Positions 31,939 to 41,547 of a stretch of DNA of 64,000 nucleotides are shown one piece after another. The notes beneath the pieces were generated by a model. That model did not search any database. It had not been told where the DNA came from and saw nothing but the letters and a program-made list of their open reading frames with translations. Origin of the DNA: Candidatus Ruthenibacterium merdavium (GTDB lineage Bacteria; Bacillota; Clostridia; Oscillospirales; Ruminococcaceae); contig DWWA01000023.1 of the NCBI GenBank assembly GCA_019119935.1, forward strand, positions 1 through 64,000, read 5' to 3'. A program made the position numbers and the translations under genes. Numbering within the stretch: position 1 is the stretch's first letter; each line of letters begins with the position of its first letter.

Positions 31939-33267
31939 TTATTCCGGCAGCTCTATTTCTCCTTGAGGGTTCACATAACCCAGAATGGAAGGCGACAGAA
32001 CTGGCGGATGATCTGCAAAGCACAATGCCTGCAAATAGGTTTCCTGTGCAGTTTCTTGTTTTGAAATATCATTTAAGTAAAACTTTGCGAGCACTTCCCC
32101 TTTCTCAGCATACTGTCCGGTTTTTTTCAAAAGACGAATTCCGGCCGCATGGTCGATCACGCTTTCTTTCGTTTCACGGCCTGCCCCCAGCAGCATTGCC
32201 GCAAGGCCGATTTTCTCAGCATCCATATGGGTAAGATACCCTGTCTTCGGGCTGCGAACGACAATACAATGAGCGGCCTTCAAAAACGGCTCGCCTTGTT
32301 CGATATGCGCTGTGCTTCCGCCTTGTGCACGAATCATCTGCAAGAATTTTTCAAATGCTTTTCCGCTTTCAAGCGCACTTTTCGCCTGCTGCAAACACTC
32401 CGTCAAAGAACCCTTCCCTGCCAGCATTAAAAGACGCGCCGACAGCATCAAACATTCGTGTGTTAAATCCGCAGGGCCCTTTCCCAAAAGGGTGTCCACG
32501 GCTTCCTCTACTTCCAAAGAATTTCCGATGCAAGCCCCCAGCGGCACATCCATATTCGTCATTAGCGCCGCCGTTTGTTTGCCGTGGGCGCGCCCAATCT
32601 CTACCATACAGCGGGCGAGCTGTTCTGCTTCACGCTGAGTTTTCATAAATGCGCCGCTTCCCACTTTTACATCCAGCAAAATACAATCTGCACCTGCGGC
32701 CAGCTTTTTGCTCATAATGCTTGACGCAATTAAAGGAATACATGAAACCGTTGCTGTTACATCGCGCAGAGCATACATCTTTTTATCAGCCGGAGCAATG
32801 TGCTCACTTTGTCCCATCACGGCTAAGCCGATTTCATTGACCTGACGAAGAAATTGCTCCTGCGTCATCGTAACACACAGGCCGGGAATCGATTCAAGCT
32901 TATCCAAGGTGCCTCCCGTATGGCCCAGCCCTCTGCCGCTCATTTTTGCCACGCACAAGCCGCACGCAGCTGCAATCGGGCCGACAATCAAGGTGGTTTT
33001 ATCGCCGACGCCTCCTGTTGAATGTTTATCCACTTTAACGCCGCTGATGGCGCTTAAATCCAGTTCTTTACCCGACTTTGCCATCGCCGCTGTCAAAAAT
33101 GCTGTTTCCTGCGCGGTCATCCCTTTCAGATAGACCGCCATCATCCAAGCACTCATTTGATAATCGGGAATCGTCCCTTGCGTGTAGCCTTGAACGAGCC
33201 ACTCAATTTCTTTCCCGGTCAACTCCTGTCCGTCGCGTTTTTTTGCAATCAAATCTACCATTCGCAT
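31939..33267 (-). CDS. pdp: pyrimidine-nucleoside phosphorylase
   Basis: A 442-residue enzyme that splits uridine and thymidine with phosphate, feeding pyrimidine salvage. The signature VDKHSTGGVGDKTTLIVGP with the following AKMSGRGLGHTGGTLDKLES is diagnostic of the thymidine/pyrimidine-nucleoside phosphorylase family. ATG at 33267 (MRMVDLIAKK) is chosen for its AAAGGAG site; the frame extends 31 codons further upstream without one. It stands alone between two terminators. Thymidine versus broad pyrimidine specificity is not decided here; Gram-positive enzymes are usually broad. Confidence 0.95.
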   Translation of the reverse strand: MRMVDLIAKKRDGQELTGKEIEWLVQGYTQGTIPDYQMSAWMMAVYLKGMTAQETAFLTAAMAKSGKELDLSAISGVKVDKHSTGGVGDKTTLIVGPIAAACGLCVAKMSGRGLGHTGGTLDKLESIPGLCVTMTQEQFLRQVNEIGLAVMGQSEHIAPADKKMYALRDVTATVSCIPLIASSIMSKKLAAGADCILLDVKVGSGAFMKTQREAEQLARCMVEIGRAHGKQTAALMTNMDVPLGACIGNSLEVEEAVDTLLGKGPADLTHECLMLSARLLMLAGKGSLTECLQQAKSALESGKAFEKFLQMIRAQGGSTAHIEQGEPFLKAAHCIVVRSPKTGYLTHMDAEKIGLAAMLLGAGRETKESVIDHAAGIRLLKKTGQYAEKGEVLAKFYLNDISKQETAQETYLQALCFADHPPVLSPSILGYVNPQGEIELPE

Positions 33268-33323
33268 TCTTTCTTCGCTCCTTTCTCTCGGCTTTCTGAA
33301 ATGCCCGCAATCTGAAAGAAAAA

Positions 33324-33358
33324 GCAAAAAGGGGAAAGGCCGCGCCTTTCCCCTTTGC
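33324..33358 (-). terminator. terminator after ftsH
   Basis: GCAAAGGGGAAAGGC and its complement form a 15-base stem, followed on the minus strand by TTTTTGC and TTTTTC. It closes the dnaB-tilS-hpt-ftsH unit. Confidence 0.8.
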
Positions 33359-33386
33359 AAACATCACGGCGCGCATCGCCTAACGC

Positions 33387-35429
33387 TTACGCCTGCGAGG
33401 GAGCGGACGGGTCAGCTTTCGCCGTTTCCTGCGGCGCCACCTGAGCCTCTACCTGTCGTTCCCGACTTCCGTTCTCCTCTTTTTCTTCCATAGGCTCCAA
33501 GCTTCCGCCCTCCATAAGAATACGGAACTCTTCCCCGGTTAATTTTTCACGCGCTTCCAGCTCTTTCGCCACAACATGCAAGCGATCCATGTGTTTTTCC
33601 AGCATGGCGCGAGCTGTTTCAAAAGCTTCGTCGAGCATTTCTCGAATTTCCGCGTCAATTTCAGACGCCACTTCTTCGGAGTAGTTGCGTCCCGACGCCA
33701 AGTCGCGGCCCAAGAAGGTTTCACCGGGATCGGTGCCGTACACCACAGGGCCCAGACGCTCAGAGAAGCCGTAGCGCATTACCATATTGCGGGCAATCCG
33801 TGTTGCACGCTCCAAATCGTTTGATGCACCCGTTGAAATATCATCCAGCACCAGCTTTTCCGCCACACGGCCGCCAAGCAGCGTGACAATTTCCTCCGCC
33901 ATCTGATTTTTAGTGACGTAATTTTTATCCTCTGCGGGCAAACTCATCGTATAGCCGCCGGCCATTCCGCGCGGCACAATGGAAATTTCGTGAACCGGGT
34001 CTGCCGTTTCGCTGTAATAATGCGTAATGGCATGGCCTGCCTCATGGTATGCTGTCAGACGTTTTTCCTTTTCGGTTACCACACGGCTCTTCTTTTCAGG
34101 GCCTGCCACCACCTTGATGGTTGCCTCTTCGATTTCTTTCATGGTGATCGCCTTTTTACTGCGGCGTGCGGCAAGAAGCGCCGCCTCATTCACCAAGTTT
34201 TCCAAGTCAGCGCCTGTGAAACCGGCCGTTGTCTTTGCAATCGTCTTCAAGTTCACATCCGGTGCAAGCGGTTTTTTGCGGGTGTGTACCTTCAACACTT
34301 CTTCGCGGCCTTTGACATCCGGCAAACCAACATACACCTGCCGATCAAATCGGCCCGGGCGCAAAAGTGCCTTATCCAAAATATCGGCGCGGTTCGTGGC
34401 TGCAATGACAATAACGCCTTCATTTGCACCGAAGCCATCCATTTCAACGAGCATCTGGTTCAAGGTTTGCTCACGTTCGTCATGGCCGCCGCCCAAACCG
34501 GTTCCGCGCTGACGGCCCACTGCATCAATTTCGTCAATGAAAATAATACTGGGCGCCGTCTTTTTCGCTTTATCGAATAAATCGCGCACGCGCGAAGCGC
34601 CGACACCGACGTACATTTCTACGAAATCAGAACCGGAAATCGAATAAAACGGTACACCCGCTTCCCCCGCACAGGCACGCGCCAGCAGGGTTTTACCGGT
34701 ACCCGGAGGGCCGACAAGAAGCACACCGTGCGGAATTCTGGCACCGAGCGTATTAAATTTTTGCTGATTTTTCAAAAACTCAACAATTTCTTCCAGCTCT
34801 GCTTTTTCTTCATCCGCGCCCGCTACATCTTTAAACGTAGCTTTTCGCCCTTGATCCGACTGATCTTTCACTTTGGCGCGCCCGACATTCATCGCTTTGC
34901 CGCCGCCGGCCTGCATATACATAAAATAGTACAGTCCGCCCATCAGCAGGACGCTGACAAGAATAAACGGCAGCATCGTCAGAAGGAACGGCGTTTCCGT
35001 ATTGGGCAGAATGTCATACTCCCACTCTTGGTCCGGGTGTGTCTTTTCAAAAGCGGCAATATATTCATCCAAATGATCGACAAACAGTCCCGCAGAAGGC
35101 AAGCTGTATACAATTTTGTTTGCATTGCTTTGGGCCGCCGCCGTTTGATTGCCGCCGAACAGAGAGAGCGAACCGATGGTAGACTGTGTCCAATCCTCCT
35201 GCTTTTCCGGCTTTTTCAAAGCGCCCTCTGTCAACACCATTTGAAGGGAATTATTTTTTAGGTTCAGGGTAAAAGTTTCTACCTGCCCCTTTTCAAAATA
35301 CGAAATAATTTCGCTGTATTTTCGAGATTGCTGCTGTTCCCCTCCCATTCCGGATACAATGAACAGCATAATGACAATGCCCAGCACCAGAAGAATCACC
35401 AAACCATTGGTTCCTCTGCGTTTGTTCAA
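33387..35429 (-). CDS. ftsH: ATP-dependent zinc metalloprotease FtsH
   Basis: A 680-residue membrane AAA+ protease that degrades membrane and short-lived cytosolic proteins. Helix 1 (about residues 9-28), an extracytoplasmic domain, helix 2 (about 147-171), Walker A GPPGTGKT (240-247), Walker [10 protein letters not shown], second region of homology [20 protein letters not shown] and the zinc site HEAGH (462-466) are all present. The acidic, Pro/Ala-rich C-terminal tail is typical. It is coupled with tilS and hpt, the classic tilS-hpt-ftsH cluster. Confidence 0.97.
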   Translation of the reverse strand: MNKRRGTNGLVILLVLGIVIMLFIVSGMGGEQQQSRKYSEIISYFEKGQVETFTLNLKNNSLQMVLTEGALKKPEKQEDWTQSTIGSLSLFGGNQTAAAQSNANKIVYSLPSAGLFVDHLDEYIAAFEKTHPDQEWEYDILPNTETPFLLTMLPFILVSVLLMGGLYYFMYMQAGGGKAMNVGRAKVKDQSDQGRKATFKDVAGADEEKAELEEIVEFLKNQQKFNTLGARIPHGVLLVGPPGTGKTLLARACAGEAGVPFYSISGSDFVEMYVGVGASRVRDLFDKAKKTAPSIIFIDEIDAVGRQRGTGLGGGHDEREQTLNQMLVEMDGFGANEGVIVIAATNRADILDKALLRPGRFDRQVYVGLPDVKGREEVLKVHTRKKPLAPDVNLKTIAKTTAGFTGADLENLVNEAALLAARRSKKAITMKEIEEATIKVVAGPEKKSRVVTEKEKRLTAYHEAGHAITHYYSETADPVHEISIVPRGMAGGYTMSLPAEDKNYVTKNQMAEEIVTLLGGRVAEKLVLDDISTGASNDLERATRIARNMVMRYGFSERLGPVVYGTDPGETFLGRDLASGRNYSEEVASEIDAEIREMLDEAFETARAMLEKHMDRLHVVAKELEAREKLTGEEFRILMEGGSLEPMEEKEENGSRERQVEAQVAPQETAKADPSAPSQA

Positions 35430-35459
35430 ATTCTATCACCTCTTTGGGCAAAGCCCGAT

Positions 35460-36005
35460 TTATACGGAATACACTTCCGGTTTCAAAATGCCGATATAAG
35501 GCAGGTTGCGGTATTTTTCATCATAATCCAAACCGTAACCAACAACAAACTCATCGGGCACAGAGTATCCGATATAGTCTGCCTTTAAGTCTACTTTGCG
35601 GCGGGCGGGTTTATCCAGCAGCGTCGCAATGCGGATAGAGCGCGGCTCACGGCCCTCCAGCAGCTCCTTCAAGTAGCTCAGCGTCATGCCGGAGTCCAAA
35701 ATATCTTCAACAATCAGCAGATCTTTATCCTTTAAGGGAACATCCAAATCCTTCACGATTTTGACAACGCCGCTCGATTTCGTACCGGCGCCGTAGCTGG
35801 AAACCACCATAAAATCAATTTCTGCCGGCACATCGATTTCACGCATTAAATCAGCTAAAAAGACAACGGCACCTTTTAAAACGGTGACAATCATCAAATT
35901 TTTTCCTTGATAATCCTGCGTGATCTGTCGGCCAAGTTCTTTCACTTTCTCGCGCAGTTCTTCCTGCGTTAAAAGTACTTTTAAGATATCATCATGCATG
36001 CTCAT
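35460..36005 (-). CDS. hpt: hypoxanthine phosphoribosyltransferase
   Basis: A 181-residue purine salvage enzyme making IMP and GMP from hypoxanthine and guanine. The PRPP-binding loop is [18 protein letters not shown]; the N-terminal [18 protein letters not shown] and the C-terminal [24 protein letters not shown] are family hallmarks. ATG 36005 has AAAGGAG upstream. It lies between tilS and ftsH, 30 bases from ftsH. In B. subtilis Hpt also interacts with TilS and FtsH; here this is inference from order only. Confidence 0.96.
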   Translation of the reverse strand: MSMHDDILKVLLTQEELREKVKELGRQITQDYQGKNLMIVTVLKGAVVFLADLMREIDVPAEIDFMVVSSYGAGTKSSGVVKIVKDLDVPLKDKDLLIVEDILDSGMTLSYLKELLEGREPRSIRIATLLDKPARRKVDLKADYIGYSVPDEFVVGYGLDYDEKYRNLPYIGILKPEVYSV

Positions 36006-36041
36006 TTTTTACATCTCCTTTAAAAACGGTGTTCCCGGCAC

Positions 36042-37388
36042 TTACCGCACATGAAACTCCACAATCATTTTTGTGGCGGCCGAAACCGCCGCCGAACGGG
36101 AAACACCCCAGCCCGGCGCCCACAAAATTTCGCTTCCCTTTGCTAAAACAGGAATTTGCTCCCGTTCCGACAGCGGAATTCTCGCTTCGGAATACCATTT
36201 TTTCAGCGGTTTTGTAACATTTCTTTCCGCAGGGCAAAAGGTATCTCCGGGCTGTTTGGTACGAAACTGTGCGTCATCACTTATCATATCATAATCTGCC
36301 CAAAATTTTAAGGCTTTTTTCTCATCTTTTGCAGAAAAGTTTGCTTTTTTTACAGGAACAAGTGTAATTTCCAATATTTTTGCGTTCGGCCCTTCAATCA
36401 CGCCCTCAGAAAACGGCTGATGCCAAGGCTCTCGGTCAGACGGCATTCGCCTTTTTTCCACAGAAAGCCGTCCCTGCGACACACGAAAAATACAGTCTTT
36501 CGATACGGCAATTGCGCCCCCTTTTTTTAAGAGTGCACAAATTTGACCGCATAGTGCAGTTTTCTCGGGCTTTGCTCCGCTTTTCAAAATAAGCAGGCGC
36601 ACCGCCTCACGTGCGACGGGCGCAGGTGCACTTGCCAAACATTCCGCATCGTAGCAGCCGTACTCACATAGTGCCTGCTCCAAAAGCTGGTACGCGAGTT
36701 CTTCCAGCCAATCAGACATTTCCCGCATTTCCTGAGAAAAGCGCAGCAAGGCCTCCTGCGCTCCGGGATGCACTTTTTCCAACACCGGGAGTGTTTCGTT
36801 CCGGATACGGCCTCTTGTGTACTGAAGCGTTGCATTTGTGGCATCTTCACACCATCCTTGCCCCCGCAGAGCAAGCCAACGGCGCACGTCGCCCCGTGCC
36901 GTTTGCAAAAAAGGGCGAATGACAACGCCGTTGCTGCTTTTCATCCCGGCGGCACCGTGCACAAACGTTCCTCGCAGAATATGAAAGAGAACGGTTTCCG
37001 CTTGATCATCTTTTGTATGGGCTACGGCGATTTTCGCATTTAAAGCTTCTGCGGCGCTTTTCAAAAACGCATACCGCTCCTTTCTTGCCCATTCCTCAGA
37101 CATGTCGCTGCTTTGCGGAAAAAGCTGTTTTACCAGTAAAGGAATTCTAAGTTTTTTGCACAAGGCACGCACAAACATTTCCTCCGCTTTCGCCTCGGCG
37201 CGAAGTCCGTGATTGACATGCGCACCCACAAGCCTTGAAATTCCCAGCGCTTCACGATTCTCAGAAAGGAAAAGCAGAAGACCGACAGAGTCACCGCCGC
37301 CCGAAACAGCAGCGATCACCGTATCGTCCGGCTGAATCAGCCCGTCTTTCGCAATGAGCGCCCATGCGCTCTCAAGTCGTTCATCCAT
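36042..37388 (-). CDS. tilS: tRNA(Ile)-lysidine synthase
   Basis: A 448-residue enzyme that attaches lysine to C34 of tRNA-Ile(CAT), changing its codon from AUG to AUA. The N-terminal PP-loop SGGGDS (residues 29-34) and VNHGLRAEAKAEE ... VAHTKDDQAETVLFHILRG are its ATP and tRNA sites; the C-terminal part (GDTFCPAERNVTKPLKKWYSEARIP) is the TilS-specific domain. ATG at 37388 overlaps the dnaB stop by 8 bases, so it is coupled to dnaB, a variation on the usual cluster in which divIC precedes it. Confidence 0.95.
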   Translation of the reverse strand: MDERLESAWALIAKDGLIQPDDTVIAAVSGGGDSVGLLLFLSENREALGISRLVGAHVNHGLRAEAKAEEMFVRALCKKLRIPLLVKQLFPQSSDMSEEWARKERYAFLKSAAEALNAKIAVAHTKDDQAETVLFHILRGTFVHGAAGMKSSNGVVIRPFLQTARGDVRRWLALRGQGWCEDATNATLQYTRGRIRNETLPVLEKVHPGAQEALLRFSQEMREMSDWLEELAYQLLEQALCEYGCYDAECLASAPAPVAREAVRLLILKSGAKPEKTALCGQICALLKKGGAIAVSKDCIFRVSQGRLSVEKRRMPSDREPWHQPFSEGVIEGPNAKILEITLVPVKKANFSAKDEKKALKFWADYDMISDDAQFRTKQPGDTFCPAERNVTKPLKKWYSEARIPLSEREQIPVLAKGSEILWAPGWGVSRSAAVSAATKMIVEFHVR

Positions 37389-38766
37389 GATAGCCATCCA
37401 AATTGGTAAATCTTGTATGTGCACCGTCCCACATGAGTTTTGCGGTTCCGGTTTCTCCGTGGCGGTTTTTCGCCACAATGCATTCGGCTTCTGTCACACC
37501 GTTTTCACCCGCGTTATCCTCATCCTTGTTATAGTATTCATCACGATACAAAAAGAGCACCGAATCGGCATCCTGCTCGATAGAGCCGGAGTCACGCAAG
37601 TCGGAAAGCATCGGCCGATGGTCGGCACGGTTTTTTTCCGCGGAACGCGAAAGCTGTGACAGCGCTAAAATAGGGACATTCAGTTCCTTTGCCATAATTT
37701 TTAAGTTTCGTGTGATTTCACTGATTTCCTGCACACGGTTTTCCGTGCGCCGCCCGGTGCTCATCAGCTGCAAATAGTCGATAATCACAACGTCAATGTT
37801 CCCTTTATGGGGGTCTTGATTAATTCTTTGAATTTTCGCTTTCATCTCAGCGACGGTAATTTGCGAAGTATCATCCAAGAAAATATTGGTTTTCGCCAAC
37901 ACTTCAGAGGCTCGCACAAGGTCTGTCCAGTTTGCATCTGTTAAATTTCCCGTGCGGAACGCTTGACTGTGAATCGCTGCCTCACCGGACAAAATGCGGT
38001 TGACAAGCTGGTCTTTCGTCATTTCCAAACTAAACATTGCCACACCCAAATTTTGGCGTTTGGCGATATTCGTGAGAATATTCAATGCAAAGGAGGTTTT
38101 TCCCATACCGGGGCGTGCGGCCAAAATAATTAAGTCTGAGCGTCCCAGTCCGGTGAGCATCATGTCGAGATAAGTAAACCCCGTGGGAATTCCGAGATAT
38201 CGGTCGCGGTTTGGGCCTCCGATTTCCTGCAAATGCGCCAAGGCGTCTACAATAACATCACTGATGGAAGTCAGCGCATTGGACGATGAACCGGCTCGGA
38301 TTTGATAAATTTGACGCTCGGCATGTTCGAGCAGCAAATCGGCATCGGCTTCTTCCCCGGTGCTTTCCAAAATATTTTTTGCCGCAAGCATCAGCGCACG
38401 GACGCGATAACGCTCTACAACAATTTTCGCGTAATGCTCAATATTCGACAGAGTCGGAACCCACTCCGCCAACTGCGTTACATAGACTTTCGCCTCGTCC
38501 GGCGTTGAAAAAATTTCGGCTTCCTGTACTGCGGCCAGCAAGGTGACAAAGTCAACTGCACCGCTTTCGGAATACAAGCGGGAAATTTGTTCAAAGATGG
38601 AGCCGTTGTTTTTGTAATAAAACATTTTCGGCTCTAGCATTCCCGCCACTTTGGCAAATAAACTGCTGTCAACAATCAATGCGCCGAGCACCGCCTGCTC
38701 AGCTTCCATGCTGTATGGCAGATTTAAGCCCATTGCGTCCAAAGAAACGCTTATTTCTCCCGCCAT
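37381..38766 (-). CDS. dnaB: replicative DNA helicase DnaB
   Basis: A 461-residue hexameric helicase at the replication fork. The N-terminal helical domain (PYSMEAEQAVLGALIVDSSL) is followed by a RecA-like core with Walker A ARPGMGKTSFAL (about 217-228), GVAMFSLEMTKDQL and the Walker B IDVVIIDYLQLMS, then the SQLSRSAE hexamer motif. AAAGGAG precedes the ATG. It follows rplI with a terminator between them, and is coupled to tilS downstream. Confidence 0.97.
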   Translation of the reverse strand: MAGEISVSLDAMGLNLPYSMEAEQAVLGALIVDSSLFAKVAGMLEPKMFYYKNNGSIFEQISRLYSESGAVDFVTLLAAVQEAEIFSTPDEAKVYVTQLAEWVPTLSNIEHYAKIVVERYRVRALMLAAKNILESTGEEADADLLLEHAERQIYQIRAGSSSNALTSISDVIVDALAHLQEIGGPNRDRYLGIPTGFTYLDMMLTGLGRSDLIILAARPGMGKTSFALNILTNIAKRQNLGVAMFSLEMTKDQLVNRILSGEAAIHSQAFRTGNLTDANWTDLVRASEVLAKTNIFLDDTSQITVAEMKAKIQRINQDPHKGNIDVVIIDYLQLMSTGRRTENRVQEISEITRNLKIMAKELNVPILALSQLSRSAEKNRADHRPMLSDLRDSGSIEQDADSVLFLYRDEYYNKDEDNAGENGVTEAECIVAKNRHGETGTAKLMWDGAHTRFTNLDGYHG

Positions 38767-38946
38767 TTTGTATCTCCTTTCATTGAGAGCTTTTTAACAA
38801 AGAAATGTGCAGCCGTTCGCAAACGCTGCAAGCACCTCTTATGCAAGAAACAATTCTATTCCTATTTTTCAAAAAGCCCTGTATTGTATCCTGCCAAATT
38901 ACCGGGGCAGCACCGCGCTGAACGGATGCCCTCTGCAACGGGAAAA

Positions 38947-38977
38947 CAAGGCCCGCCGAGCATATCGGCGCGCCTTG
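38947..38977 (-). terminator. terminator after rplI
   Basis: CAAGGCGCGCCGA and TCGGCGGGCCTTG pair with one internal mismatch; on the minus strand TTTTCC follows. It separates rplI from dnaB. Confidence 0.7.
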
Positions 38978-38982
38978 CCCTT

Positions 38983-39426
38983 TTATTCCACAACGGATAC
39001 TTTAATTTTCGCCGTAACCTGCGGGTAAATTTTTACCTCAATTTCAAATGTACCGAACGTTTTAATATCGCTGTCCAGCACAACTTTGCGTTTATCAATC
39101 TGCTCGCCGAGATTTTGCGAAACGGCCTGAGCAATGTCTTTTGCCGTTACAGAGCCGAATAATCTGCCGCCTTGGCCGGCTTTTGCTTGAATGGAAACCG
39201 TCTTTCCTTCCAATCGCGCAGCGACCGCCTTTGCCTGCGCCAGTTCCTCGGCTTTGTGGTGTTCTTGCGCTGCTGCTTTCGTTTTCACTTCATTCACAGC
39301 AGCCGCATCGGCAGGAACCGCCAGCTTGCGGGGAAACAAAAAGTTTCTTGCGTATCCGTCGGACACCTCATACATGCCGTCTTTTTTACCGATGCTTTTT
39401 ACATCTTGCTTTAATACTACTTTCAT
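38983..39426 (-). CDS. rplI: 50S ribosomal protein L9
   Basis: A 147-residue ribosomal protein with the L9 N-terminal globule (VVLKQDVKSIGKKDGMYEVS, then YARNFLFPRKLAVPA) and the C-terminal domain, which ends VTAKIKVSVVE, joined by a helix (AAAQEHHKAEELAQAKAVAA). AGGAGAG lies upstream of the ATG. Its place between gdpP and dnaB is the common Firmicutes arrangement. It may be co-transcribed with gdpP, 88 bases upstream. Confidence 0.98.
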   Translation of the reverse strand: MKVVLKQDVKSIGKKDGMYEVSDGYARNFLFPRKLAVPADAAAVNEVKTKAAAQEHHKAEELAQAKAVAARLEGKTVSIQAKAGQGGRLFGSVTAKDIAQAVSQNLGEQIDKRKVVLDSDIKTFGTFEIEVKIYPQVTAKIKVSVVE

Positions 39427-39514
39427 CGAATCTCTCTCCTATTCCGGGCAGTTTTTATTCCATTGGAACGCTGCCCCTCCTGATTTTGCAATTAGTACAG
39501 ATTCAGAGCTTGCT

Positions 39515-41494
39515 TCAAGCCCGTACAGTATGCCTGCTCTGTTCTTTTTTCTGCTCTTCCCGATATTCAGCAATGGCTTCCAAAATTTTCTGACGCGCTT
39601 CTTCAATGGACATATCCTTGAGCTGTGCACCGGCCATCGTAAGGTGACCTCCGCCCCCCAATTTTTCCATAATGAGCTGGACGTTCACTTCGCCCATACT
39701 GCGCGCAGAAACGCTGATTTGATTGCCGACATTCACCGCAACAACACTTGCCTGGATCCCGTTAATGGTCAGCAAGTCGTTGGCCGCCTGAGGAATCACA
39801 ACATTCATTTCCGGAGGAAGCTCTGCCGAGCAGACCACCGCACAGCCCATATACATCTCGGCCTGCGTCACAAGCTGAGATTTATAGGTATAATCTTCAA
39901 GGGAAGAGTTAAACAGCTTTTTTACCGCCTGCGTCTGCGCACCCATTCGCCGCAAATACGCCGCCGCTTCAAAGGTTCTCACTCCGGTATGCAAGGCAAA
40001 ATTCCGCGTATCAAGCGTCATGCCTGCTAAGAGCGCCTGTGCCTCCTGCGGTGTCAATCGCGTTTGCTTATCGCCTTCCACATACTGCAAAAGCTCCGTG
40101 ACAAGCTCTGCGGTGCTCGACGCGTACGGTTCATGATAAAATACAACGCAGTCCTCAATGTGTCCCACACATTTTCGATGATGGTCAATTACAACCACAT
40201 TTTTTGCGTGCCGATACAACTCTTCGGATTCTAAAAGATACGGTAAATGCGTATCTACAATGATTAAAAGGGTATCGCCGTAAAGATGTCCGCTCGCCTG
40301 TTCAGGACTTAAAAATTCTACCGTTCCGGCAGCTTTCATTTCATCAATCAAATTTCCGGCCAGCGTCTTTTCTCGGTTTACCACCACGGCGGCCTTCTTT
40401 TGACAAATTTTCGCAAAACGCACCATGCCGACCGCCGCACCGATCGCGTCTAAATCAGACATTTTATGGCCCATCACAAGCACATTATACGACTGCGCAA
40501 TCAAATCGCGGATGGCAGCGGAAACAATGCGGCTTCTCACCTTGCTTCGCTTTTCGACGCTGCGCGTCACGCCGCCGAAAAAGCTGAAACCGTCCGCGCT
40601 TTTCACCGCCGCCTGATCACCGCCTCGGCCAAGCGCCATATCCAGCGCCTGAGCCGCCATTTTTTCGCCCTCTGCCAATGTAGGAGCGCCCCGTCCCACG
40701 CCAATGGACAATGTGACAATCGTGTTATCGGCGTCCGCACCGAACGTTCTCACTGTGTCCAAAATTGAAAATCGGGAGCGTACAATCTCCTGCATGTGGC
40801 GTTCTTCCACAACGGCCAAGTATTTGGAAGCTGAAATATGCCGCATAAAGCCCGTCGTCGCCCCAATGAACTGATCCAGCGCGTTTTCCACGTCGTTCAT
40901 GATACGGGCGCGGTCTGTTTCTTTCATTTCTTTCAAAAGCTCATCATACGTGTCAATGGTAATGAGCATCACGCTCGGGCGCGACGCGGCATACTCGTCG
41001 CAGGTGTCGAGCATCTGCGTTTCGTCCACTACATAGAGGACGCGCATCACATCGTTTTTTGAGCAAAAAACGCGGCATCGGCGGCCGTTGACGGTTAACA
41101 GCTGTCCTTCCCCCTGCACGGCTTGTTCCAACCGGAGCTGGGGCATCAGGTCCGCCAGCGGCTGCAGGCACATTTCCTGACCGTCGGCAATTCTGTTGAG
41201 AAACGCATCATTGTACCAGACAATGCGGTCTTCCTCCGCAACCAGCACGGGAAGCGTCAAGCTTGCCAGGCTGCTCTGCGCGGCCGTACCGGCATCTGCT
41301 GCCCGCAGGAAACGGCCGGAAGCTTCCCGAAAACGGCGCAAGCCTGCATAGAGCCACAAAAGCACCAAAGCTAAAAACAGCACGATGGGAATCACCCATG
41401 CCGGCTTGAGCACTGCCAGCGTGATGCACATTGCCACACATGACAAGGTTAAAAACAAGAGCAGCGTATCCAGCGCAATCAGTCGCTTTTTCAT
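39515..41494 (-). CDS. gdpP: GdpP-type c-di-AMP phosphodiesterase
   Basis: A 659-residue membrane protein that hydrolyses cyclic di-AMP to pApA. Two N-terminal helices are followed by a PAS-like domain, a degenerate GGDEF domain (IGVGRGAPTLAEGEKMAAQAL, without catalytic GGDEF), and the DHH/DHHA1 phosphoesterase: GHKMSDLDAIGAAVGM, IDHHRKCVGHIED and GGGGHLTMAGAQ. These are the GdpP metal-binding motifs. ATG at 41494 is chosen for AAGGTG upstream; the frame begins ten codons earlier. It is followed by rplI, as in many Firmicutes. Confidence 0.95.
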   Translation of the reverse strand: MKKRLIALDTLLLFLTLSCVAMCITLAVLKPAWVIPIVLFLALVLLWLYAGLRRFREASGRFLRAADAGTAAQSSLASLTLPVLVAEEDRIVWYNDAFLNRIADGQEMCLQPLADLMPQLRLEQAVQGEGQLLTVNGRRCRVFCSKNDVMRVLYVVDETQMLDTCDEYAASRPSVMLITIDTYDELLKEMKETDRARIMNDVENALDQFIGATTGFMRHISASKYLAVVEERHMQEIVRSRFSILDTVRTFGADADNTIVTLSIGVGRGAPTLAEGEKMAAQALDMALGRGGDQAAVKSADGFSFFGGVTRSVEKRSKVRSRIVSAAIRDLIAQSYNVLVMGHKMSDLDAIGAAVGMVRFAKICQKKAAVVVNREKTLAGNLIDEMKAAGTVEFLSPEQASGHLYGDTLLIIVDTHLPYLLESEELYRHAKNVVVIDHHRKCVGHIEDCVVFYHEPYASSTAELVTELLQYVEGDKQTRLTPQEAQALLAGMTLDTRNFALHTGVRTFEAAAYLRRMGAQTQAVKKLFNSSLEDYTYKSQLVTQAEMYMGCAVVCSAELPPEMNVVIPQAANDLLTINGIQASVVAVNVGNQISVSARSMGEVNVQLIMEKLGGGGHLTMAGAQLKDMSIEEARQKILEAIAEYREEQKKEQSRHTVRA

Positions 41495-41547
41495 TTTCCC
41501 ACACCTTTCACCGACACTCTGCACACCGTTTTAGGCGTGAGTGCCTG